Source: Liolophura sinensis
Taxonomy: Eukaryota > Mollusca > Polyplacophora > Chitonida > Chitonidae
Direction of reading: 5' to 3'
Length of the DNA: 64,000 bases
NCBI RefSeq assembly: GCF_032854445.1
Contig: NW_027018085.1
Span: 24,864-88,863, forward strand
In this document: piece after piece, positions 49,347-63,962 of the stretch
Position numbering within the stretch: the first letter of the stretch is position 1
Layout of the letters: each line of letters begins with the position of its first letter
Position numbers and translations under genes: made by a program
Notes under the pieces: model-generated
Database searches by the model: none
Seen by the model: only the letters and a program-made list of their open reading frames with translations
Told to the model about the DNA's origin: nothing

Positions 49347-52300
49347 GGTGCCCAGCAACGGCTCTTACTCCATGGAAACCAAGGAAATTTGCAATTTTTC
49401 AACAGTTGGAGATGCCTGGCCCAATTGCGCATCTTTTGGCACCTTATTGATGTGGGTCAGTGTTCAATTGTACTTTTTACAGCGCACTGTATCAAGTACC
49501 TTGTGTTTTTTTTATATACAAATGGTGTGGTTTTTCTACATGTAGATAAAGACATTGAGTTTGTCTTCGACTTAGAAGTAAGACATTTGCTGGGTGAGTT
49601 AAATGGACTTGGCCCAAAGATTTGACGTCGTCTGGGCTACCGAAGGGGCACATAACTTATAATGAAAAGTTGAATATAGTAATGACCAGTCGCGATTGTA
49701 CATAGTTAATGTAGCCGATTTCAATTCGCAAAAAAGACCAGACAAAAATCCAAAAGTGGAAAAACTGTTCCAATGCTGCTGGTAAGAGGCTAATCCGACG
49801 TATTTTTTGACGAGAAATCGAATGGTGCAAACGCGTTGCTCTCCGACCAATACTTTTGGCTGTAGCCACAAATGAATAATCATTGATGTCAAGATCACGT
49901 GCCCAGCAACGGCTCTTACTCCATGGAAACCAAGGAATTTGCAATTTTTCAACAGCTGGAGATGCCTGGCCCAATTGCGCATCTTTTGGCACTTATTGAT
50001 GTGGGTCAGTTTTCAATTGTACTTTTTACAGCGCACTGTATCAAGTACCTTGTGTTTTTTTTATATACAAATGGTGTGGTTTTTCTACATGTAGATAAAG
50101 ACATTGAGTTTGTCTTCGACTTAGAAGTAAGACATTTGCTGGGTGAGTTAAATGGGCTTGGCCCAAAGATTTGACGTCGTCTGGGCTACCGAAGCGCACA
50201 TAACTTATAATGAAAAGTTGAATATAGTTAATGACCAGTCGCGATTGTACATAGTTAATGTAGCCGATTTCAATTCGCAAAAAGACCAGGCAAAAATCCA
50301 AAAGTGGAAAAACTGTTCCAATGCTGCTGGTAAGAGGCTAATCCGACGTATTTTTTGACGAGAAATCGAATGGTGCAAACCGCGTTGCTCTCCCGACCAA
50401 TACTTTTGGCTGTAGCCACAAATGAATAATCATTGATGTCAAGATCACGTGCCCAGCAACGGCTCTTACTCCATGGAAACCAAGGAAATTTGCAATTTTT
50501 CAACAGCTGGAGATGCCTGGCCCAATTGCGCATCTTTTGGCACCTTATTGATGTGGGTCAGTGTTCAATTGTACTTTTCACAGCGGACTGTATCAAGTAC
50601 CTTGTGTTTTTTTATATACAAATGGTGTGGTTTTTCTACATGTAGATAAAGACATTGAGTTTATCTTCGACTTAGAAGTAAGACAACTCCTGGGTGAGTT
50701 AAATGGGCTTGGCCAAAGATTTGACGTCGTCTGGGCTACCGAAGGGCACATAACTTATAATGAAAAGTTGAATATAGTAATGACCAGTCGCGATTGTACA
50801 TAGTTAATGTAGCCGATTTCAATTCGCAAAAAGACCAGGCAAAAATCCAAAGTAGAAAAACTGTTCCAATGCTGTTGGTAAGAGGCTAATCCGACGTATT
50901 TTTTGACGAGAAATCGAATGGTGCAAACCGCGTTGCTCTCCGACCAATACTTTTGGCTGTAGCCACAAATGAATAATCATTGATGTCAAGATCACGTGCC
51001 CAGCAACGGCTCTTACTCCATGGAAACCAAGGAAATTTGCAATTTTTCAACAGCTGGAGATGCCTGGCCCAATTGCGCATCTTTTGGCACCTTATTGATG
51101 TGGGTCAGTGTTTAATTGTACTTTTTACAGCGCACTGTATCAAGTACCTTGTGTTTTTTTTTATATACAAATGGTGTGGTTTTTCTACATGTAGATAAAG
51201 ACATTGAGTTTGTCTTCGACTTAGAAGTAAGGACATTTGCTGGGTGAGTTAAATGGGCTTGGCCCAAAGATTTGACGTCGTCTGGGCTACCGAAGGGCAC
51301 ATAACTTATAATGAAAAGTTGAATATAGTAATGACCAGTCGCGATTGTACATAGTTAATGTAGCCGATTTCAATTCGCAAAAAGACCAGGCAAAATCCAA
51401 AAGTGGAAAAACTGTTCCAATGCTGCTGGTAAGAGGCTAATCCGACGTATTTTTTGACGAGAAATCGAATGGTGCAAACCGCGTTGCTCTCCGACCAATA
51501 CTTTTGGCTGTAGCCACAAATGAATAATCATTGATGTCAAGATCACGTGCCCAGGCAACGGCTCTTACTCCATGGAAACCAAGGAAATTTGCAATTTTTC
51601 AACAGTTGGAGATGCCTGGCCCAATTGCGCATCTTTTGGCACCTTATTGATGTGGGTCAGTGTTTAATTGTACTTTTTACAGCGGACTGTATTAAGTACC
51701 TTGTGTTTTTTTTATATACAAATGGTGTGGTTTTTCTACATGTAGATAAAGACATTGAGTTTGTCTTCGACTTAGAAGTAAGACATTTGCTGGGTGAGTT
51801 AAATGGGCTTGGCCCAAAGATTTGACGTCGTCTGGGCTACCGAAGGGCACATAACTTATAATGAAAAGTTGAATATAGTAATGACCAGTCGCGATTGTAC
51901 ATAGTTAATGTAGCCGATTTCAATTCGCAAAAAGACCAGACAAAAATCCAAAAGTGGAAAAACTGTTCCAATGCTGCTGGTAAGAGGCTTAATCCGACGT
52001 AATTTTTTTGACGAGAATCGAATGGTGCAAACCGCGATGCTCTCCGACCAATACTTTTGGCTGTAGCCACAAATCAATAATCATTGATGTCAAGATCACG
52101 TGCCCAGCAACGGCTCTTACTCCATGGAACCAAGGAAATTTGCAATTTTTCAACAGCTGGAGATGCCTGGCCCAATTGCGCATCTTTTGGCACCTTATTG
52201 ATGTGGGCCAGTGTTCATTGTACTTTTCACAGCGGACTGTATCAAGTACCTTGTGTTTTTTTTATGTACAAATGGTGTGGTTTTTTCTACATGTAGATAA

Positions 52301-54930
52301 AGACATTGAGTTTATCTTCGACTTAGAAGTAAGACAACTCCTGGGTGAGTTAAATGGGCTTGGCCCAAAGATTTGACGTCGTCTGGGCTACCGAAGGGCA
52401 CATAACTTATAATGAAAAGTTGAATATAGTAATGACCAGTCGCGATTGTACATAGTTAATGTAGCCGATTTCAATTCGCAAAAAGACCAGGCAAAAATCC
52501 AAAAGTAGAAAAACTGTTCCAATGCTGTTGGTATGAGGCTAATCCGACGTATTTTTTGACGAGAAATCGAATGGTGCAACCGCGTTGCTCTCCGACCAAT
52601 ACTTTTGGCTGTAGCCACAAATGAATAATCATTGATGTCAAGATCACGTGCCCAGCAACGGCTCTTACTCCATGGAAACCAAGGAAATTTGCAATTTTTC
52701 AACAGCTGGAGATGTCTGGCCCAATTGCGCATCTTTTGGCACCTTATTGATGTGGGTCAGTGTTCAATTGTACTTTTTACAGCGGACTGTATTAAGTACC
52801 TTGTGTTTTTTTTATATACAAATGGTGTGGTTTTTCTACATGTAGATAAAGACATTGAGTTTGTCTTCGACTTAGAAGTAAGACATTTGCTGGGTGAGTT
52901 AAATGGGCTTGGCCCAAAGATTTGACGTCGTCTGGGCTACCGAAGGGCACATAACTTATAATGAAAAGTTGAATATAGTAATGACCAGTCGCGATTGTAC
53001 ATAGTTAATGTAGCCGATTTCAATTCGCAAAAAGACCAGGCAAAAATCCAAAGTAGAAAAACTGTTCCAATGCTGTTAATAAGAGGCCTAATCCGACGTA
53101 TTTTTGACGAGAAATCGAATGGTGCAAACCGCGTTGCTCTCCGACCAATACTTTTGGCTGTAGCCACAAATGAATAATCATTGATGTCAAGATCACGTGC
53201 CCAGCAACGGCTCTTACTCCATGGAAACCAAGGAAATTTGCAATTTTTCAACAGCTGGAGATGCCTGGCCCAATTGCGCATCTTTTGGCACCTTATTGAT
53301 GTGGGTCAGTGTTTAATTGTACTTTTTACAGCGCACTGTATCAAGTACCTTGTGTTTTTTTTTATATACAAATGTGTGGTTTTTTCTACATGTAGATAAA
53401 GACATTGAGTTTGTCTTCGACTAGAAGTAAGACATTTGCTGGGTGAGTTAAATGGGCTTGGCCCAAAGATTTGACGTCGTCTGGGCTACCGAAGGGCACA
53501 TAACTTATAATGAAAAGTTGAATATATTAATGGACCAGTCGCGATTGTACATAGTTAATGTAGCCGATTTCAATTCGCAAAAGACCAGGCAAAAATCCAA
53601 AGTGGAAAAACTGTTCCAATGCTGCTGGTAAGAGGCTAATCCGACGTATTTTGACGAGAAATCGAATGGTGCAAACCGCGTTGCTCTCCGACCAATACTT
53701 TTGGCTGTAGCCACAATGAATAATCATTGATGTCAAGATCAGTGCCCAGCAACGGCTCTTACTCCATGGAAACCAAGGAAATTTGCAATTTTTCAACAGC
53801 TGAAGATGCCTGGCCCAATTGCGCATCCTTTTGGCACCTTATTGATGTGGGTCAGTGTTCAATTGTACTTTTTACAGCGCACTGTATCAAGTACCTTGTG
53901 TTTTTTTTATATACAAATGGTGTTTGGTTTTTCTACATGTAGATAAAGACATTGAGTTTGTCTTCGACTTAGAAGTAAGACATTTGCTGGGTGAGTTAAA
54001 TGGGCTTGGCCCAAAGATTTGACGTTCGTCTGGGCTACCGAAGGGGCACATAACTTATAATGAAAAGTTGAATATAGTAATGACCAGTCGCGATTGTACA
54101 TAGTTAATGTAGCCGATTTCAATTCGCAAAAAGACCAGGCAAAAATCCAAAAGTGGAAAAACTGTTCAATGCTGCTGGTAAGAGGCTAATCCGACGTATT
54201 TTTGACGAGAAATCGAATGGTGCAAACCGCGTTGCTCTCCAACCAATACTTTTGGCTGTAGCCACAAATGAATAATCATTGATGTCAAGATCACGTGCCC
54301 CAGCAACGGCTCTTACTCCATGGAAACCAAGGAATTTGCAATTTTTCAACAGCTGGAGGATGCCTGGCCCAATTGCGCATCTTTTGGCACCTTATTGATG
54401 TGGGTCAGTGTTCAATTGTTACTTTTTACAGCGGACTGTATCAAGTACCTTGTGTTTTTTTATATACAAATGGTGTGGTTTTTTCTACATGTAGATAAAG
54501 ACATTGAGTTTATCTTCGACTTAGAAGTAAGGACAACTCCTGGGTGAGTTAAATGGGCTTGGCCCAAAGATTTGACGTCGTCTGGGCTACCGAAGGGCAC
54601 ATAACTTATAATGAAAAGTTGAATATAGTAATGACCAGTCGCGATTGTACATAGTTAATGTAGCCGATTTCAATTCGCACAAACACCAGGCAAAAATCCA
54701 AAAGTAGAAAAACTTTTCCAATGCTGTTGGTAAGAGGCTAATCCGACGTATTTTTTGACGAGAAATCGAATGGTGCAAACCGCGTTGCTCTCCGACCAAT
54801 ACTTTTGGCTGTAGCCAAAAATGAATAATCATTGATGTCAAGATCACGTGCCCAGCAACGGCTCTTACTCCATGGAAACCAAGGAAATTTGCAATTTTTC
54901 AACAGCTGGAGATGTCTGGCCAATGCGCAT
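49346..54930. other. Longest cluster of one-base indels (probable unpolished sequence)
   Basis: It begins with loss of five bases (CAAGGTGCCC near 49345). Further changes are AAGGGGCAC near 49646, CAAACGCGTTG near 49830, AAGGAATTTG near 49933, GGCACTTATTG near 49990 and ATAGTTAATGACC near 50226. CTCCCGACC near 50391, CCAGGCAACG near 51552, GGCTTAATCC near 51988, ATTAATGGACC near 53527, GATCAGTGCC near 53738, GTTTGGTTTT near 53924 and TGGCCAATGCGC near 54917 also belong here. Units before and after are almost free of such changes. The clean relatives at 39.2-42.5 kb and 58.5-61.8 kb do not share them. Confidence 0.75.
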
Positions 54931-57900
54931 CTTTTGGCACCTTATTGATGTGGGTCAGTGTTCAATTGTACTTTTTACAGCGGACTGTATTAAGTACCTT
55001 GTGTTTTTTTTATATACAAATGGTGTGGTTTTTCTACATGTAGATAAAGACATTGAGTTTGTCTTCGACTTAGAAGTAAGACATTTGCTGGGTGAGTTAA
55101 ATGGGCTTGGCCCAAAGATTTGACGTCGTCTGGGCTACCGAAGGGCACATAACTTATAATGAAAAGTTGAATATAGTAATGACCAGTCGCGATTGTACAT
55201 AGTTAATGTAGCCGATTTCAATTCGCAAAAAGACCAGGCAAAAATCCAAAAGTAGAAAAACTGTTCCAATGCTGTTGGTAAGAGGCTAATCCGACGTATT
55301 TTTTGACGAGAAATCGAATGGTGCAAACCGCGTTGCTCTCCGACCAATACTTTTGGCTGTAGCCACAAATGAATAATCATTGATGTCAAGATCACGTGCC
55401 CAGCAACGGCTCTTACTCCATGGAAACCAAGGAAATTTGCAATTTTTCAACAGCTGGAGATGTCTGGCCCAATTGCGCATCTTTTGGCACCTTATTGATG
55501 TGGGTCAGTGTTCAATTGTACTTTTTACAGCGCACTGTATCAAGTACCTTGTGTTTTTTTTATATACAAATGGTGTGGTTTTTCTACATGTAGATAAAGA
55601 CATTGAGTTTGTCTTCGACTTAGAAGTAAGACATTTGCTGGGTGAGTTAAATGGGCTTGGCCCAAAGATTTGACGTCGTCTGGGCTACCGAAGGGCACAT
55701 AATTTATAATGAAAAGTTGAATATAGTAATGACCAGTCGCGATTGTACATAGTTAATGTAGCCGATTTCAATTCGCAAAAAGACCAGGTAAAAATCCAAA
55801 AGTGGAAAAACTGTTCCAATGCTGCTGGTAAGAGGCTAATCCGACGTATTTTTTGACGAGAAATCGAATGGTGCAAACCGCGTTGCTCTCCGACCAATAC
55901 TTTTGGCTGTAGCCACAAATGAATAATCATTGATGTCAAGATCACGTGCCCAGCAACGGCTCTTACTCCATGGAAACCAAGGAAATTTGCAATTTTTCAA
56001 CAGCTGGAGATGCCTGGCCCAATTGCGCATCTTTTGGCACCTTATTGATGTGGGTCAGTGTTCAATTGTACTTTTTACAGCGCACTGTATCAAGTACCTT
56101 GTGTTTTTTTTATATACAAATGGTGTGGTTTTTCTACATGTAGATAAAGACATTGAGTTTGTCTTCGACTTAGAAGTAAGACATTTGCTGGGTGAGTTAA
56201 ATGGGCTTGGCCCAAAGATTTGACGTCGTCTGGGCTACCGAAGGGCACATAATTTATAATGAAAAGTTGAATATAGTAATGACCAGTCGCGATTGTACAT
56301 AGTTAATGTAGCCCATTTCAATTCGCAAAAAGACCAGGCAAAAATCCAAAAGTGGAAAAACTGTTCCAATGCTGCTGGTAAGAGGCTAATCCGACGTATT
56401 TTTTGACGAGAAATCGAATGGTGCAAACCGTGTTGCTCTCCGACTAATACTTTTGGCTGTAGCCACAAATGAATAATCATTGATGTCAAGATCACGTGCC
56501 CAGCAACGGCTCTTACTCCATGGAAACCAAGGAAATTTGCAATTTTTCAACAGCTGGAGATGCCTGGCCCAATTGCGCATCTTTTGGCACCTTATTGATG
56601 TGGGTCAGTGTTCAATTGTACTTTTTACAGCGCACTGTATCAAGTACCTTGTGTTTTTTTTATATACAAATGGTGTGGTTTTTCTACATGTAGATAAAGA
56701 CATTGAGTTTGTCTTCGACTTAGAAGTAAGACATTTGCTGGGTGAGTTAAATGGGCTTGGCCCAAAGATTTGACGTCGTCTGGGCTACCGAAGGGCACAT
56801 AACTTATAATGAAAAGTTGAATATAGTAATGACCAGTCGCGATTGTACATAGTTAATGTAGCCGATTTCAATTCGCAAAAAGACCAGGCAAAAATCCAAA
56901 AGTGGAAAAACTGTTCCAATGCTGCTGGTAAGAGGCTAATCCGACGTATTTTTGACGAGAAATCGAATGGTGCAAACCGCGTTGCTCTCCGACCAATACT
57001 TTTGGCTGTAGCCACAAATGAATAATCATTGATGTCAAGATCACGTGCCCAGCAACGGCTCTTACTCCATGGAAACCAAGGAAATTTGCAATTTTTCAAC
57101 AGCTGGAGATGCCTGGCCCAATTGCGCATCTTTTGGCACCTTATTGATGTGGGTCAGTGTTCAATTGTACTTTTTACAGCGCACTGTATCAAGTACCTTG
57201 TGTTTTTTTTATATACAAATGGTGTGGTTTTTCTACATGTAGATAAAGACATTGAGTTTGTCTTCGACTTAGAAGTAAGACATTTGCTGGGTGAGTTAAA
57301 TGGGCTTGGCCCAAAGATTTGACGTCGTCTGGGCTACCGAAGGGCACATAACTTATAATGAAAAGTTGAATATAGTAATGACCAGTCGCGATTGTACATA
57401 GTTAATGTAGCCGATTTCAATTCGCAAAAAGACCAGGCAAAAATCCAAAAGTGGAAAAACTGTTCCAATGCTGCTGGTAAGAGGCTAATCCGACGTATTT
57501 TTGACGAGAAATCGAATGGTACAAACCGCGTTGCTCTCCGACCAATACTTTTGGCTGTAGCCACAAATGAATAATCATTGATGTCAAGATCACGTGCCCA
57601 GCAACGGCTCTTACTCCATGGAAACCAAGGAAATTTGCAATTTTTCAACAGCTGGAGATGCCTGGCCCAATTGCGCATCTTTTGGCACCTTATTGATGTG
57701 GGTCAGTGTTCAATTGTACTTTTTACAGCGGACTGTATCAAGTACCTTGTGTTTTTTTATATACAAATGGTGTGGTTTTTCTACATGTAGATAAAGACAT
57801 TGAGTTTGTCTTCGACTGAGAAGTAAGACATTTGCTGGGTGAGTTAAATGGGCTTGGCCCAAAGATTTGACGTCGTCTGGGCTACCGAAGGGCACATAAC

Positions 57901-58463
57901 TTATAATGAAAAGTTGAATATAGTAATGACCAGTCGCGATTGTACATAGTTAATGTAGCCGATTTCAATTAACAAAAAGACCAGGTAAAATTTCAAAAGT
58001 AAAAAAAAACTGTTCCAATGCTGCTGGTAAGAGGCTAATCCGACGTATTTTTTGACGGGAAATCGAATGGTGCAAACCGCGTTGCTCTCCGACCAATACT
58101 TTTGGCTGTAGCCACAAATGAATAATCATTGATGTCAAGATCACGTGCCCAGCAACGGCTCTTACTCCATGGAAACCAAGGAAATTTGCAATTTTTCAAC
58201 AGCTGGAGATGCCTGGCCCAATTGCGCATCTTTTGGCACCTTATTGATGTGGGTCAGTGTTCAATTGTACTTTTCACAGCGGACTGTATCAAGTACCTTG
58301 TGTTTTTTTATATACAAATGGTGTGGTTTTTCTACATGTAGATAAAGACATTGAGTTTATCTTCGACTTAGAAGTAAGACAACTCCTGGGTGAGTTAAAT
58401 GGGCTTGGCCCAAAGATTTGACGTCGTCTGGGCTACCGAAGGGCACATAACTTATAATGAAAA
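50767..58463. repeat. Fourteen-unit higher-order block, first copy (~7.7 kb)
   Basis: Units start at 50767, 51318, 51868, 52419, 52968, 53517, 54067, 54618, 55166, 55716, 56266, 56816, 57365 and 57913. Unit by unit the first six match those at 58464 onward. The unit at 54067 (5T, CTCCAACC, type B) has no partner, and the units at 54618-56266 match 61762-63413. The unit at 57365 is a hybrid. Its 5' half has GGTACAAACC like 44171, and its 3' half ends with CGACTGAGAAG like 45269 and 47471. The unit at 57913 then matches 45819 and 48021, with AATTAACAAAAAG as a private change. Confidence 0.8.
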
Positions 58464-61400
58464 GTTGAATATAGTAATGACCAGTCGCGATTGTACATAG
58501 TTAATGTAGCCGATTTCAATTCGCAAAAAGACCAGGCAAAAATCCAAAAGTAGAAAAACTGTTCCAATGCTGTTGGTAAGAGGCTAATCCGACGTATTTT
58601 TTGACGAGAAATCGAATGGTGCAAACCGCGTTGCTCTCCGACCAATACTTTTGGCTGTAGCCACAAATGAATAATCATTGATGTCAAGATCACGTGCCCA
58701 GCAACGGCTCTTACTCCATGGAAACCAAGGAAATTTGCAATTTTTCAACAGCTGGAGATGCCTGGCCCAATTGCGCATCTTTTGGCACCTTATTGATGTG
58801 GGTCAGTGTTTAATTGTACTTTTTACAGCGCACTGTATCAAGTACCTTGTGTTTTTTTTATATACAAATGGTGTGGTTTTTCTACATGTAGATAAAGACA
58901 TTGAGTTTGTCTTCGACTTAGAAGTAAGACATTTGCTGGGTGAGTTAAATGGGCTTGGCCCAAAGATTTGACGTCGTCTGGGCTACCGAAGGGCACATAA
59001 CTTATAATGAAAAGTTGAATATAGTAATGACCAGTCGCGATTGTACATAGTTAATGTAGCCGATTTCAATTCGCAAAAAGACCAGGCAAAAATCCAAAAG
59101 TGGAAAAACTGTTCCAATGCTGCTGGTAAGAGGCTAATCCGACGTATTTTTTGACGAGAAATCGAATGGTGCAAACCGCGTTGCTCTCCGACCAATACTT
59201 TTGGCTGTAGCCACAAATGAATAATCATTGATGTCAAGATCACGTGCCCAGCAACGGCTCTTACTCCATGGAAACCAAGGAAATTTGCAATTTTTCAACA
59301 GTTGGAGATGCCTGGCCCAATTGCGCATCTTTTGGCACCTTATTGATGTGGGTCAGTGTTTAATTGTACTTTTTACAGCGGACTGTATTAAGTACCTTGT
59401 GTTTTTTTTATATACAAATGGTGTGGTTTTTCTACATGTAGATAAAGACATTGAGTTTGTCTTCGACTTAGAAGTAAGACATTTGCTGGGTGAGTTAAAT
59501 GGGCTTGGCCCAAAGATTTGACGTCGTCTGGGCTACCGAAGGGCACATAACTTATAATGAAAAGTTGAATATAGTAATGACCAGTCGCGATTGTACATAG
59601 TTAATGTAGCCGATTTCAATTCGCAAAAAGACCAGACAAAAATCCAAAAGTGGAAAAACTGTTCCAATGCTGCTGGTAAGAGGCTAATCCGACGTATTTT
59701 TTGACGAGAAATCGAATGGTGCAAACCGCGTTGCTCTCCGACCAATACTTTTGGCTGTAGCCACAAATGAATAATCATTGATGTCAAGATCACGTGCCCA
59801 GCAACGGCTCTTACTCCATGGAAACCAAGGAAATTTGCAATTTTTCAACAGCTGGAGATGCCTGGCCCAATTGCGCATCTTTTGGCACCTTATTGATGTG
59901 GGCCAGTGTTCAATTGTACTTTTCACAGCGGACTGTATCAAGTACCTTGTGTTTTTTTATGTACAAATGGTGTGGTTTTTCTACATGTAGATAAAGACAT
60001 TGAGTTTATCTTCGACTTAGAAGTAAGACAACTCCTGGGTGAGTTAAATGGGCTTGGCCCAAAGATTTGACGTCGTCTGGGCTACCGAAGGGCACATAAC
60101 TTATAATGAAAAGTTGAATATAGTAATGACCAGTCGCGATTGTACATAGTTAATGTAGCCGATTTCAATTCGCAAAAAGACCAGGCAAAAATCCAAAAGT
60201 AGAAAAACTGTTCCAATGCTGTTGGTAAGAGGCTAATCCGACGTATTTTTTGACGAGAAATCGAATGGTGCAAACCGCGTTGCTCTCCGACCAATACTTT
60301 TGGCTGTAGCCACAAATGAATAATCATTGATGTCAAGATCACGTGCCCAGCAACGGCTCTTACTCCATGGAAACCAAGGAAATTTGCAATTTTTCAACAG
60401 CTGGAGATGTCTGGCCCAATTGCGCATCTTTTGGCACCTTATTGATGTGGGTCAGTGTTCAATTGTACTTTTTACAGCGGACTGTATTAAGTACCTTGTG
60501 TTTTTTTTATATACAAATGGTGTGGTTTTTCTACATGTAGATAAAGACATTGAGTTTGTCTTCGACTTAGAAGTAAGACATTTGCTGGGTGAGTTAAATG
60601 GGCTTGGCCCAAAGATTTGACGTCGTCTGGGCTACCGAAGGGCACATAACTTATAATGAAAAGTTGAATATAGTAATGACCAGTCGCGATTGTACATAGT
60701 TAATGTAGCCGATTTCAATTCGCAAAAAGACCAGGCAAAAATCCAAAAGTAGAAAAACTGTTCCAATGCTGTTAATAAGAGGCTAATCCGACGTATTTTT
60801 TGACGAGAAATCGAATGGTGCAAACCGCGTTGCTCTCCGACCAATACTTTTGGCTGTAGCCACAAATGAATAATCATTGATGTCAAGATCACGTGCCCAG
60901 CAACGGCTCTTACTCCATGGAAACCAAGGAAATTTGCAATTTTTCAACAGCTGGAGATGCCTGGCCCAATTGCGCATCTTTTGGCACCTTATTGATGTGG
61001 GTCATTGTTTAATTGTACTTTTTACAGCGCACTGTATCAAGTACCTTGTGTTTTTTTTATATACAAATGGTGTGGTTTTTCTACATGTAGATAAAGACAT
61101 TGAGTTTGTCTTCGACTTAGAAGTAAGACATTTGCTGGGTGAGTTAAATGGGCTTGGCCCAAAGATTTGACGTCGTCTGGGCTACCGAAGGGCACATAAC
61201 TTATAATGAAAAGTTGAATATAGTAATGACCAGTCGCGATTGTACATAGTTAATGTAGCCGATTTCAATTCGCAAAAAGACCAGGCAAAAATCCAAAAGT
61301 GGAAAAACTGTTCCAATGCTGCTGGTAAGAGGCTAATCCGACGTATTTTTGACGAGAAATCGAATGGTGCAAACCGCGTTGCTCTCCGACCAATACTTTT

Positions 61401-62074
61401 GGCTGTAGCCACAAATGAATAATCATTGATGTCAAGATCACGTGCCCAGCAACGGCTCTTACTCCATGGAAACCAAGGAAATTTGCAATTTTTCAACAGC
61501 TGAAGATGCCTGGCCCAATTGCGCATCTTTTGGCACCTTATTGATGTGGGTCAGTGTTCAATTGTACTTTTTACAGCGCACTGTATCAAGTACCTTGTGT
61601 TTTTTTTATATACAAATGGTGTGGTTTTTCTACATGTAGATAAAGACATTGAGTTTGTCTTCGACTTAGAAGTAAGACATTTGCTGGGTGAGTTAAATGG
61701 GCTTGGCCCAAAGATTTGACGTCGTCTGGGCTACCGAAGGGCACATAACTTATAATGAAAAGTTGAATATAGTAATGACCAGTCGCGATTGTACATAGTT
61801 AATGTAGCCGATTTCAATTCGCACAAACACCAGGCAAAAATCCAAAAGTAGAAAAACTTTTCCAATGCTGTTGGTAAGAGGCTAATCCGACGTATTTTTT
61901 GACGAGAAATCGAATGGTGCAAACCGCGTTGCTCTCCGACCAATACTTTTGGCTGTAGCCAAAAATGAATAATCATTGATGTCAAGATCACGTGCCCAGC
62001 AACGGCTCTTACTCCATGGAAACCAAGGAAATTTGCAATTTTTCAACAGCTGGAGATGTCTGGCCCAATTGCGC

Positions 62075-63280
62075 ATCTTTGGCACCTTATTGATGTGGGT
62101 CAGTGTTCAATTGTACTTTTTACAGCGGACTGTATTAAGTACCTTGTGTTTTTTTTTATATACAAATGGTGTGGTTTTTCTACATGTAGATAAAGACATT
62201 GAGTTTGTCTTCGACTTAGAAGTAAGACATTTGCTGGGTGAGTTAAATGGGCTTGGCCCAAAGATTTGACGTCGTCTGGGCTACCGAAGGGCACATAACT
62301 TATAATGAAAAGTTGAATATAGTAATGACCAGTCGCGATTGTACATAGTTAATGTAGCCGATTTCAATTCGCAAAAAGACCAGGCAAAAATCCAAAAGTA
62401 GAAAAACTGTTCCAATGCTGTTGGTAAGAGGCTAATCCGACGTATTTTTTGACGAGAAATCGAATGGTGCAAACCGCGTTGCTCTCCGACCAATACTTTT
62501 GGCTGTAGCCACAAATGAATAATCATTGATGTCAAGATCACGTGCCCAGCAACGGCTCTTACTCCATGGAAACCAAGGAAATTTGCAATTTTTCAACAGC
62601 TGGAGATGTCTGGCCCAATTGCGCATCTTTTGGCACCTTATTGATGTGGGTCAGTGTTCAATTGTACTTTTTACAGCGCACTGTATCAAGTACCTTGTGT
62701 TTTTTTTATATACAAATGGTGTGGTTTTTCTACATGTAGATAAAGACATTGAGTTTGTCTCGACTTAGAAGTAAGACATTTGCTGGGTGAGTTAAATGGG
62801 CTTGGCCCAAAGATTTGACGTCGTCTGGGCTACCGAAGGGGCACATAATTTATAATGAAAAGTTGAATATAGTAATGACCAGTCGCGATTGTACATAGTT
62901 AATGTAGCCCATTTCAATTCGCAAAAAGACCAGGTAAAAATCCAAAAGTGGAAAAACTGTTCCAATGCTGCTGGTAAGAGGCTAATCCGACGTATTTTTT
63001 GACGAGAAATCGAATGGTGCAAACCGCGTTGCTCTCCGACCAATACTTTTGGCTGTAGCCACAAATGAATAATCATTGATGTCAAGATCACGTGCCAGCA
63101 ACGGCTCTTACTCCATGGAAACCAAGGAAATTTGCAATTTTTCAACAGCTGGAGATGCCTGGCCCAATTGCGCATCTTTTGGCACCTTATTGATGTGGGT
63201 CAGTGTTCAATTGTACTTTTTACAGCGCACTGTATCAAGTACCTTGTGTTTTTTTTTATATACAAATGGTGTGGGTTTTT
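62075..63280. other. Short cluster of one-base indels
   Basis: Single-base changes are a missing T near 62078, a 9T tract near 62151, a missing T in GTCTCGAC near 62759 and an extra G near 62839. A missing C in CGTGCCAGC near 63095, another 9T tract near 63249 and an extra G in GTGTGGGTTTTT near 63272 complete the cluster. The density is lower than in the other two clusters but well above the clean parts of the array. Confidence 0.6.
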
Positions 63281-63962
63281 CTACATGTAGATAAAGACAT
63301 TGAGTTTGTCTTCGACTTAGAAGTAAGACATTTGCTGGGTGAGTTAAATGGGCTTGGCCCAAAGATTTGACGTCGTCTGGGCTACCGAAGGGCACATAAT
63401 TTATAATGAAAAGTTGAATATAGTAATGACCAGTCGCGATTGTACATAGTTAATGTAGCCCATTTCAATTCGCAAAAAGACCAGGCAAAAATCCAAAAGT
63501 GGAAAAACTGTTCCAATGCTGCTGGTAAGAGGCTAATCCGACGTATTTTTTGACGAGAAATCGAATGGTGCAAACCGTGTTGCTCTCCGACTAATACTTT
63601 TGGCTGTAGCCACAAATGAATAATCATTGATGTCAAGATCACGTGCCCAGCAACGGTTCTTACTCCATGGAAACCAAGGAAATTTGCAATTTTTCAACAG
63701 CTGGAGATGCCTGGCCCAATTGCGCATCTTTTGGCACCTTATTGATGTGGGTCAGTGTTCAATTGTACTTTTTACAGCGCACTGTATCAAGTACCTTGTG
63801 TTTTTTTTATATACAAATGGTGTGGTTTTTCTACATGTAGATAAAGACATTGAGTTTGTCTTCGACTTAGAAGTAAGACATTTGCTGGGTGAGTTAAATG
63901 GGCTTGGCCCAAAGATTTGACGTCGTCTGGGCTACCGAAGGGCACATAACTTATAATGAAAA

